Part shown: positions 29,301 to 41,400 of the stretch, piece after piece | Position numbering within the stretch: position 1 is the first letter of the stretch | Layout: each line of letters begins with the position of its first letter | Source of the DNA: Atrina japonica | Taxonomy: Eukaryota; Mollusca; Bivalvia; Pterioida; Pinnidae | NCBI GenBank assembly: GCA_030159075.1 | Contig: BROG01000649.1 | Coordinates: 356,004-420,003 of the forward strand | Reading direction: 5' to 3' | DNA length: 64,000 nucleotides | Program-made: the position numbers and the translations under genes | The notes under the pieces: generated by a model | The model's input: only the letters and a program-made list of their open reading frames with translations | The model's database searches: none | What the model was told of the DNA's origin: nothing

Positions 29301-32300
29301 TAGACCTATCGTGTTCGCATTATATAATATATGATCAGCTGATAAATACTGAAGTATTGGCCTGCATGTATAGGCCTACATGGATTTTCCATAACGAAAG
29401 TGTTGATAATTATCTTTTAAACAGACAATAAGTTTGTTATTTCACAACATAATCTGCATTTGTCTTGTTTCAATTGATTTGAAGGATTTGCTAGTGGGCT
29501 AGCCTATACAGTATACTGAAATACTTATGAAAACATCACCGATATGACATTTCCCAGCTGATTCAGCAATTGGTAAAAATGTCAAGTACAGTAGAATGGC
29601 TAAATTGTCAAAATTGTCCATATCACTAGTTTCTTTCAAAATGATATATAAAAAAAAGAAATTAAACCTTAATTTCATTTAGTATTTGCGATCAGAAAAG
29701 AGAACTACTTCTCATGTCAAAACAGCTGTTGAGCTATTACGTCATATGAAAACACCCCCGCAAAGTCAGTATTCTGGAATGAATTTAGTATCCAGTGGAC
29801 TACAGTTTCACTGAAAAATGGTAATATATATAAATATAAGGATTGTGAAAAACAATCCTTAATTATTATCACCCACTCGCTTCATAGCATGTGATAATTT
29901 CAAGCATTATCGCCTGCTGCGCATAATAGAGTGTGATAAGCTAGGCCTATCCGATATCTAAACATGTGTAAGGTTTGGTATAGTTATGATGATTATTTCA
30001 TTATTTAAGTTTCAAGTTTAGACTAAAATGAACTTGAAAAGACAGCCCAGGGCCCAAGATCATGAAGCAATCTCAGCCTCAAGTCAGACTTCAATTAAGT
30101 TGCGGCCACCACTTATTTATCAGATAAAATATTTTCACTCTCAAGAAAAATATTTTGGTAGATGAGCCTAATACGCTTCCGTAGTAAATAAACATATTAT
30201 GATCTCCATTCCTTAGCCATATTTTAAAATAAGTATGAGACAATTAGTTTATAAATGTTGCAGAAATGTATCATTATTTTTACAAATGTGTATTGAACAT
30301 TAATTATTACTATCAATAAATAAAACATAAATGAAGCTTTATATGTAGCCGGTATTTTTATTGAAAACTGCAATTAAATTTTAATTCATAAATCTCTCTC
30401 TCTTTCTCATACACCAATAGTAAATGATCTGTGCATGTTACATGTCCTAAATGTCGATGATATAATAGACAATGTAAAGTAATCACAATTCAAAATTATA
30501 TAGGACCTATGTAACTCAGAAATTTTAATTAATTTATATCTATATCATGGAAATAAAATTCAATTTCTTGATATCAGGGTGAATTGTATAGTGTATCAGT
30601 ATCTGTATGCAGTGTAAGCTAATTTGTTGTTAGTAGTTAGGGATTGTATAATCATGTATGTTGGTTGTATAATCATGTATGTATGTCTGGTAAGTCACTA
30701 GTTAGGGACTGTATAATCATGTATGTATGTCTAGTAAGTCACTAGTTAGGGACTGTATAATCATGTATGTATGTCTGGTAAGTCACTAGTTAGGGACTGT
30801 ATAATCATGTATGTATGTCTGGTAAGTCACTAGTTAGGGACTGTATAATCATGTATGTTTGTCTGGTAAGTCACTAGTTAGGGACTGTATAATCATGTAT
30901 GTATGTCTGGTAAGTCACTAGTTAGGGACTGTATAATCATGTATATTGGTCTGGTAAGTCACTAGTTAGGGACTGTATAATCATGTATATTTGTCTGGTA
31001 AGTCACTAGTTAGGGACTGTATAATCATGTATGTATGTCTGGTAAGTCACTAGTTAGGGACTGTATAATCATGTATGTAATTCTAGTAATCACTAGTTAG
31101 GGACTGTATCATCATGTATGTTTGTCTGGTAAGTTTAGTTAGGGACTGTATAAACATGTATGTATGTCTGGTAAGTCACTAGTTAGGGACTGTATAATCA
31201 TGTATGTTTGTCTGGTAAGTCACTAGTTAGGGACTGTATAATCATGTATGTATGTCTGGTAAGTCACTTAATACAGACCGATGATATACAGGAAGTACTG
31301 TTAGGCTGCCTAAAGTAAAGTCACATTAGATAGGGAGTCTTTGTTTAAAAGGGTCGCCAAGACAGTCTGACTACCATTTGTGTGTATTTTTCTGTAATTC
31401 GACCATAATTTTGTCTCATTCAGTGCGTCTCTGGAGTTTACTGACGTGGACGAATCTTGTCTGTTACAAAGGTCATGGTGTCTGGGACGTAGAGTTCAGG
31501 TAAAGTTGATTATGGTTACTGTGGCAACAAACTAATGTATATCAGTCTCTGTGTTTTGAAATCAGTAACTATTTTTCAAAATTTCAGTCTTATTTTTTAT
31601 CAGTTAAATGATACTGATTTCAGTTCAAGAAATTAACCCGAAATTCTATAATTAAAAAACCCTATATTTTCAATTCAAGAAACTAGACAGAATTGTCATA
31701 AATAAAAAAAGTGAATTTAATGAAATTCTTTGAAAATGTACATTTAATGCCATACAAGCTGTCAAAATGGATTTCATTGTTTGTATCAAACATTTCAAAT
31801 AGTCGACATTTTATACAAATAAAATGTTTTTTAAAAATCTTGTGTTGAAAAAAACTCATTATAATGTTGTATAAAAATAGTGAGAAAGGAAATCAAATGT
31901 GAATATTGGATGAGTAGACATTTGTATTCTTACATGGACAGAATTAATATCAGTCATCAGTTTTATTTTATTTTATTTGGTTTGAATCGCGAGAACTTTA
32001 TTTTCGCATAATTTTGCGAGAGCTCTCAGTCACGAAAATAAAATTGCATAATGAAGTATTAAAAAATTTTGATGTCAAGGACATTTGAAATCGCGAAAAT
32101 TTTATCTTGTGAATAAATTTAGAACTTGTGTATCGCTAAAATAAAGTCTCCCGAAAATTGTCAGATTTACATTATTTCTTTCATTCTTGGCAATATACAT
32201 CCAAGCATGTATTAAAATTTCTACTGCTATATATCTTATTTTAATCTTAGGATTTGTTTTTATCAAAATGACAGCATGTATGCCTTTAAACATTTGGGTC

Positions 32301-35300
32301 ACAATATATTTTCAGCTAAATGATTACATATTTTTGTTTTCTTCTCTACTTGCAGTCCACATGGTCACTACTTTGCCTCTGTTGGTCATGATAGAACTGC
32401 CCGACTCTGGTCAACTGACCATCACCAACCTCTTAGAATATTTGCTGGTCATCTGTCAGATGTAGATGTGAGTATGAAAAGAAAATATAAGAAAAATGAT
32501 TTAGAATATTAGTTTGGGTCCTTTTCGTGGATGTATATACAGTAGAACTCAGAAAACTGGGCCCAGGGCCGTAAAACTTTTCTCAGACGAATTTTTTACT
32601 CAACTTCTAAATTTTACTCAGATCTTCAGAATTTTCTCAACTTGGGTGAAGTTGTGGACCATAAAGGAATTCTTAGACAAATTTCTTTCTCAAGTGATAA
32701 AATACTTAAGTACGGCATGTAGCTTACTTAAGTAATTCTTAACAGCAAAAATGGCTGCCCCCTATGTAGCCTCGGGATAAATAAACGCAAATGTCATTGT
32801 CATTGTCGCCCTAGAGTTTTTCGTAACATGTTTAATCCTTTGGCTTTCGAAAATGTGTTATTTGAGCCAAACAGGTTTAGGAGACCAACACTTCTTTCTC
32901 TGTTGGCTTGTTTTGGTCATACGACGTTTGTTTAGATTAACAATAGGGATGTTGTAAATTTAGTACGGTACATGTGCCCCAGTGTATGTTCCGAGTCATT
33001 TACCTTATCTAATGTACTTACACTAATTTATTTGAATCTTGAATATAGTTTATTATATACATTATTTATATTTTAAGTATAAATTACTGACTTCGGTCAC
33101 ATATTGGTATTTTACATGACGTTTTTAATGTTTTTGAAAAGATATATATCTATTCCCCTTTTTATGCCACAAAACGTGCTGCCGACTTGATTTTTAATGC
33201 ATTTTATACCTCTTGGTTGATTATCAAATAATAAATTTTATAGATTATGGTAAGAATAGTGTTTAAACGTAGAAGTTAAGTGAATGGGGACATAAATTGG
33301 GACATATGTCCTTGATGAGATTTACACTGCCCCTTGACAATCTTACCTCAGTTGAGAAAATTCTGAAGTTGTTTTTTGGTCCGCTAGTTTTCACTTTTTA
33401 CTCAGATGAGTAAATTCTTAACTTTTTAGAATAAAATTTTTCTCAGAATTTTCCTTGTTTATGGCCTCGGGCCCTGATCCCTCTAAAAACTGATGACTTC
33501 CTGAAATTGATCAGGTTAAAAATGTTAAGATTTTTTCAAGTACAAAATAACTTCTGAGTACAGATCCTTCAAAATTTAGAACATTAAACCAATTATCCTG
33601 ACAAAAACATGGTAATGTACTTAAAACAACTTTTAAGTATGGACCATCACTGCGTAAGAAAACCTTTAATTAAATCATTTGGCATTTTCATGAGTCAAAT
33701 GTCATGTACATTTTTAGTTAAGTTGTAAATAATGGAACACGAATGATAAAGGAAGTGTAAATTTTGAAAAATAATAACTTAAACACACATGAAAAGAGAG
33801 TATGTATAAACAGTAAATGTAAAATAGGGACCAGTCTGTGTTAAAGTTATTGGTGTTTAATACCACTAACATAACTGGAACTATTGACATATGGTCAACC
33901 TCCAAGAACTGATCCCTCCAAAAACTAAAGAAAATATTTGGTCCAAGTGAGGTTGACTTTCAGGAGGTTCCACTGTAATTATTTACCTGTAATTCTGACA
34001 CTCGATGTTTTATTTTTGTACCTTAATTTTTTTTTTTTTTTAAATGATCTTCCTTTTCATCAATAAAGTTGCAGCTGTTCTGGATGTGAAACAAATCCGA
34101 CTCCTCTTTGGTATATCGGAGGAAATAATAGCTAAATATTTATTGACTTGTTTATTTCATTGTCAGTGTGTCAAGTTCCATCCTAACAGTAATTATCTGG
34201 CTACTGGCGCCAGTGACCGGGTCATCAGACTTTGGGACATCCTGTCTGGTAACTGCGTTAGAAAGCTTACAGGACATAAGGTCAGTACGTTTATCAAACT
34301 TAGTCTACCTTGACCAAGCATTGTCAAATTCCGTAAATGATCAGTCTACCTTGACCAAGCATTGTCATATTCCGTAAATGATCAGTCTACCTTGACCAAG
34401 CATTGTCAAATTCCGTAAATGATCAGTCTACCTTGACCAAGCATTGTCAAATTCAGTAAATGTTCAGTCTACCATGACCAAGCATTGTCAAATTCAGTAA
34501 ATGTTCAGTCTACCTTGACCAAGCATTGTCAAATTCAGTAAATGTTCAGTCTATCTTGACCAAGCATTGTCAAATTCAGTAAATGTTCAGTCTATCTTGA
34601 CCAAGCATTGTCAAATTCAGTAAATGTTCAGTCTACCTTGACCAAGAATTGTCAAATTCAGTAAATGTTCAGTCTACCTTGACCAAGCATTGTCAAATTC
34701 AGTAAATGTTCAAGCTCAGCTTTGTTTGTTTGTTTGTCGTTTGCACATCCCCAGAAAGTTTTCACTTATAGTGAGATATAACCAGCTTTTGGTGAAGTGA
34801 CACAAATTGTGACCTGTGCTATTGACTGACACCAATGCTGTGTAGTTTCTTTATGTGCTACACGATCTGGCCTGACTGGCAGGTCAGTTTCCTGTTCTTC
34901 AGATGAGAGAGATCCCTTGTTACAGTAGGTGTCAGCATGTTAAAGAACCCTCACTGCTCAAAGGCCCTAAGTGCTGAGCATAGGCCAAAATTTGAAGCCC
35001 TTCACCAGCATTTGGTGACTTCTCCATAGGAGTGAAATATTCTTGTGTGAGTTGTTAAACACAATTAAGAGCAAACAACAAGGTGCCATGCCTCTGTGAC
35101 ACATGACGCCCATCTAAGTCTCATTCAAAAGACCTTCAAGTTCATCTTATTTATTATAGTAAAGTGAAATCACACAAAATTCACAGATCCACTTTGTTTC
35201 ATACAGTTATTAATAATGTTGAACATTATTGCTTATATCGAAAATATCACAAATTAAAAAAAAAAATCACAAAAAATTTGTGACTAACTTAAGATTTTTT

Positions 35301-38242
35301 TCCTTTGACGAAAATGAAATTAAAAATAATGTCATTAGTCTGTGCATCTGATAAAGCAAAGATGGAACATTATCAGTTAGAAACCGACACCGCAAGTTCA
35401 AGCATACGAAATAGCTTCGCTTCAGCCTCAGCCCATCCATACATGTAATACTGTATTAGGCTAGAAATTATTGAATCAAACAATTGTAAAACACAGAGAG
35501 GAAGATAACAGAAAGAGAGATGACTGATCGAGTAAGATATAAGGAGAAATTAGATAGGGAGAGAGATATGTACCGGTAGATTAAAGAAAAGAAAATTGCT
35601 TAAATTGTATGAACAGTAAAAGGGGGGATGTCAATGAAACCTTAAAAAATATTTATAAACTGATAGTTTCGTATTTGAGTCTTTGACAGAGAAATTAACG
35701 TCATTAATGAGAATTTCCAAGGTAAGATGGTGAAAATTCCTTTTTATTTGCAAGTTCATTTACACTCAGGTAGGAAAAACTTAAACCCCACAAGAATTAA
35801 AAGTGTCATATTAAATGCTCAAGGACATGGGAAACATATGTCAGGGCATAACGCAGTGTACCAAAAAAAAAAAAGTTTATTTATTTAATACTGCATATCA
35901 ATTTACCAAACAAATCATCACCTTTTGTAAGTTTGTTGAATTACAAAAATGGCCTTGATCTTGGTTAGATAATATAAAAAATGCAATTAATGTAAGGAAT
36001 TTATAAACTGAATTTCAAAAGTTGAAAGTCAAAATAGGGGGAGAAATGTAAAGTGTAAAGTACAGTAGATTATTTTGAGTTTTTACAGACAGTTAAACAT
36101 ATAGCATATACGGTGATAAAGTAAGAAACTATTTTTAGAATGTGGATACAATCTGAAAAATTTGGACATGTAGTTTTGCATTTTGGGTGAGTACTTGTCC
36201 TTCAGGCGAGTGGTTTCAATTTTTTTCATCACCCCTGCGTGAGTGGTCGGACGCTGTGTTAATTAATCAATTACACTGATGAAAATCATTACTTTATCCA
36301 ATCGAATTAGCTTTGTCTTCCTTGGGTAGGGCCTACACAGGTAATCGATGCAATGTCCCCATGTGCATTTGAAGCTATTGGGTTATGAAATTATTTGAAG
36401 TGACTGATAATGGGTGATCGGAGACTGCGTAAAATGACCTGTATCAAGTAACCATAACTTACTTCAAACCGTAACTTACTTTTAACCGTAACTTACTTTT
36501 AACCGTAACTTACTTTTAACCGTAACTTACTTTTAACCATAACTTACTTTACCGTAACTTACTTTTAACCGTAACTTACTTCAAACCGTAACTTACTTTT
36601 AACCGTAACTTACTTCAAACCGTAACTCACTTTTAAGCGTAACTTACTTTTAACCGTAACTTACTTCAAACCGTAACTTACTTTTAACCGTAACTTACTT
36701 TTAACCGTAACTTACTTTTAACCGTAACTTACTTTTAACCATAACTTACTTTTAACCGTGACTTACTTTTACCCTTAACTTACTTTTAACCGTAACTTAC
36801 TTCAAACCGTAACTTACTTTTAACCGTAACTTACTTCAAACCGTAACTTACTTTTAAGCGTAACTTACTTTTAACCGTAACTTACTTCAAACCGTAACTT
36901 ACATCAAACCGTAACTTACTTTTAACCATAACTTACTTTTAACCGTAACTTACTTCAAACCGTAACCGTAACTTACTTTTAACCGTAACTTACTTTTAAC
37001 AGGTATTACTAAATTATTAAAATTTTTAAGTCAGCCTTGAGCATAAAATAAAAAAGTAGATCTAGTCTTGAACATTCCATACTTTCACTTGAACATGCAA
37101 AATACCTGTACGCACCTGGCAATACGTTTTTTCACATCTGTTGGTTTTAGATGCCATCGCAATGGTCACAAATATTACTTTTTTACTTAATATTTTTTAA
37201 CTACAACTGCATTCTACATAGCCCTTTCCCAAACTGACTCTGTTTAGGTACATTATGATAATAAAGCTTCTTCAAGAGTGCTATCTATCAGACCTCATCA
37301 TATGCCTATATACGGAATGTTAAATGATTAATAACTAATCAAATTTAGAGATGTCGATTCTATGTTTAAGTTCTCAAAGCACATGGCAAAAAAACGTGGT
37401 GATTGACATAACACTGCCAATAGACTTTTAGCAAAAGGAATATATCTAAAACAAGGATGAGATGTCTCTGGGTCAAGATATCTTCTTATGGTTTCCAGGA
37501 TTTTATTTCAGATAATAATTTAGTGTGACTTTCTCCCTTTCTAAATTTCAACACGAACACACTGCAACTGCTGAACTTAAAAAAAGTAGTGCAAAAATGT
37601 AATAGTACCGGTATGTTAAACCATCAAACTGCTCATAAAATGTTGTCTTTTCATATCCATAATATTTTTGAACACCTAGGAATAAGTTAAAAGTATATTA
37701 TCGATGCATTTCACAAAAAAGTGGATATCATCAAAATATAGAAAAATCACCCTAGTGAAAAAAATTCTAAACTGCAATTAAACTAAAAATAATCCTTTTA
37801 GTACATGTGTATGCTGTCATTTAGAAATTAATTATCAATTATTATTAATTAGTGTTAAAAAGAAATATTTCATTAAATGAAATTCTAAGTAATTCAAAAC
37901 ACATAAATAAATACTGTATGTATGTATGTACATGTATATATAATTATACCAGCATGTATATCTGGCCAACCCTCTCTCCCCTAAGTTTCATAATGGCATG
38001 CTCTTTTCTATTGATTTGGATCAGTCAATTATGGTCTTTGGGATTCATAAGGTTAACACATTCTGATATCAATATATTTAATTTTTTGTTTTATATTTTA
38101 GGGATCAGTTCAAGTGCTTTGTTTTTCTCCAGATGGTCGGTTTCTGGCATCTTCAGGTTAGTAATGTAAACCATTACCTGTAAATTTTCTATCACATTTT
38201 ATATTCAACCATTTATTTATATATATCAAAAGTTTGACTGTG

Positions 38243-38339
<97 letters not shown>

Positions 38340-38348
38340 TGAAAGTTT

Positions 38349-38406
<58 letters not shown>

Positions 38407-41400
38407 ACTTTCCTATAAAGGCCACTCAAGGGAACAGGTAAAAGTAGCATAGACAAATGTGTATTCATTGTAAAAATGTTAACAAAGGTCATGTTTGAAC
38501 GGCCATTAAAGGCAGGTGCTCTTTATACATAGGTGGTTATTAATGCAAGTTTGACTGTTTAAATACATTTTCAACATCATCGGGAAAACAGGCTTAAATT
38601 GGGGGAAATAAGACATAGTTTGCTAGGGGCAATGGACTTATCAACCCTTAAAAAACAATAGACTCTTCTGTAAATCAGTGACTTAGATCAGTCTAACTGT
38701 ACAATGGACCCATGGGGGGGTCTCAAAATTTAGTTTAAATGTTTAATTTTTTTCAAAATCACACAGGACTTACAAAGAATCACACATTTTACTCCTTGAA
38801 ATGTTTGGGTTTTTTTTAAATATACAATAGATTATTGACAATATATAAATATTTTCAACTTTTTGTTGGTTATCAGTAATTCTAACCATCATCCTGATTA
38901 TTAGGCAGAATGCGAAAGTTCCTTTGGACCCTATAGGAGTTTGTCTTTGGTATGACCCAGTCTGGGTATCCAACCTGGGACTTTCTGCTTGAAAATGGAA
39001 TGCTCAGCTTCTACCACTAGACCGCCTCAAGCAGTTTTAGTATAAATGAAACAGGTTCTAAGAGCATTATTTTGAACTGAAGTACTTTTGTTTGTTCATG
39101 AATTTTTTGCAATATTGGCATTGCAGGGGTGGATCAAATGGTTTTGTTTTGGGATATAGGCAGTGGTAATCTGTTGGCTCAAATGAAATCACACACAGAC
39201 ACCGTGTACTCCCTGTGTTTTAGTCGCGATGGAGCCACGTTATCATCAGGTGAGTCCATTTTATTCTTTGACAGTGATAGACAAGGAACATGTTAGCCAT
39301 TTAATTTTATATAAGGCAACAAAAAACTTTAGTTTCTTTTTTGACCCTAATTGTAGGTCACATAGGATCGCAGTTACCTAATGCAATCATTCTTTGTTTG
39401 TCATGATTAATCGTGCATCATTGTTGATAGGCAGGAAGTATATTTATGAATGAGGGAAGTCACATTGAAAGAAAAACACATTCATTGCGAGTGCCTGAAT
39501 TCATATGGGTAAAATTAAAATTAAATTTTTTTTTACAAAATAACAAATGTCATTCTGGCAGTTTAATTATAATCTCAGATGATTGCCTACTAAAATGTTA
39601 ATCCTGCAGTTATCAATTATGGGTCAGTACCATTGGAATACTTATGAAAATGTGCCATTAGATCTGTCAGTAAATTGAATGGTTCTAAATCATGATTTTA
39701 TCTAGAGCTGTATTCACACTTAACTCCTACACTGAGTAGGTTGGGAAGTTAGCAGTAGTCTGCCAGTTTAAGACTAGTAACTTTTACAGTTGACTAGATA
39801 AGGTTGCTCTTTATCTAGTTCAGTTGACTAGTGGAAAATCTGTATAAACATTGAAGTATAAACATAAGCAATGATTAATTAGTGTGTTTATTTAATGTAA
39901 GTACTTTAATGTAATTAATCACATATTTTTTTTCTCAACTCAAACTAAAGATAATCATAGTTGCTTTGACTCACAAAAATTTAAAAACACAAAAAAGATA
40001 ATTTACAAAAATTGCTAATTCAGTTATTGTGGTAATGATTTGGTAACTGCATGCCAAGAATTCAGTTATTGTGGTAATGATTTGGTAACTGCGTGCCAAG
40101 AATTCAGTTATTGTGGTAATGATTTGGTAACTGCGTGCCAAGAATTCAGTTGTTGTGGTAATGAATTGGTAACTGCATGCCAAGAATTCAGTTATTGTGG
40201 TAATGATTTGGTAACTGCGTGCCAAGAATTCAGTTATTGTGCCAAGATTTTAACTGCGTGCCAAGAATTCAGTTATTGTGGTAATGATTTGGTAACTGCA
40301 TGCCAAGAATTCAGTTATTGTGGTAATGATTTGGTAACTGCGTGCCAAGAATTCAGTTATTGTGGTAATGATTTGGTAACTGCATGCCAAGAATTCAGTT
40401 ATTGTGGTAATGATTTGGTAACTGCGTGCCAAGTTGGTAATATGTTGTACAACTTTTGGGCTTGTGATTACATTAAAGGACAATAGACTAGTGAGATGGA
40501 AATGCTAAATTTGACCACTCCTGGGATTTGCAAAAGTCTGGTCTGGTTGATGGATATTTTCTTATAGCTGTATTCTCCATCTTGGTATATCCGTTTAATG
40601 CATTATTGGGAGGTACATGCAGTTGTCTCAAAATGTCTTTACTGAACTATGTGTTAAATGGGTTAGAGAGTATTTCACACATAAATTCTTTTGAGTTCCT
40701 AACACTCCCATTTATTCCCTATTTTTACTTCGTTGGTCAACAAAAGGCAAGACCAGTTGCGATCTTATTTATATACTTCCACTTCAAGGTGATACGATAA
40801 GGAACACAGCAGCAAAAATAAGAAAAGTAATAGAAAAACAGCATTGTCATTTAAGGTTATTTGGTATAATTATTGCACCACTATTGACAACATTATACCT
40901 TTTTTGCTCTTCAATATAAAGAGTTTTAAACAAGGGAAATCACTCAAACATAATTTGGAAATTGTATACTAAATTCACAGTAACATGCAAAATAAATGTA
41001 AATTCAATTTTTACAGGTGGGCTGGACAACTGTGTCAAGGTGTGGGATATTGTTAGAGTATTACAGGAGATTGATACCGAGGCTGACATATCTATTCCAA
41101 GTTCCATCAATGTGTATGTATTTTCTTAAAGCATGTTAACCTGTTGCACTTAACAGTTGTCCCTGTATGATTTCTTCATGGTCACTGAAGAGATTTGGCA
41201 TCCATCTTAACAAGCTGGTGAATTCAGTTTTCTTTTTGTCAATTTTCCACTGGAACCTCCCTATTAACCCTTATCCCGCGAAACACATCAATATACAATT
41301 TTACAATGCCCCCTGGCGCTGCCAAACACGTCAATATACGATTTTCCTGTATGCTTGAAATACTACAGAATCTTATGTTAAAGACCATTGGTGAATATAA

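Noticed and set aside
29070..29303. ORF shared by the inverted element pair
   Set aside because: The corresponding region of copy 2 is open in a different frame and amino acids are not conserved, so the element is likely non-coding.
36449..37000. Interstitial telomere repeat
   Set aside because: The unit AACCGTAACTTACTTTT is not TTAGGG-like.
40040..40486. 148-codon repetitive ORF and its antisense partners
   Set aside because: Product of a 42-bp satellite inside TAF5 intron 17; open on both strands only because 42 is divisible by three.
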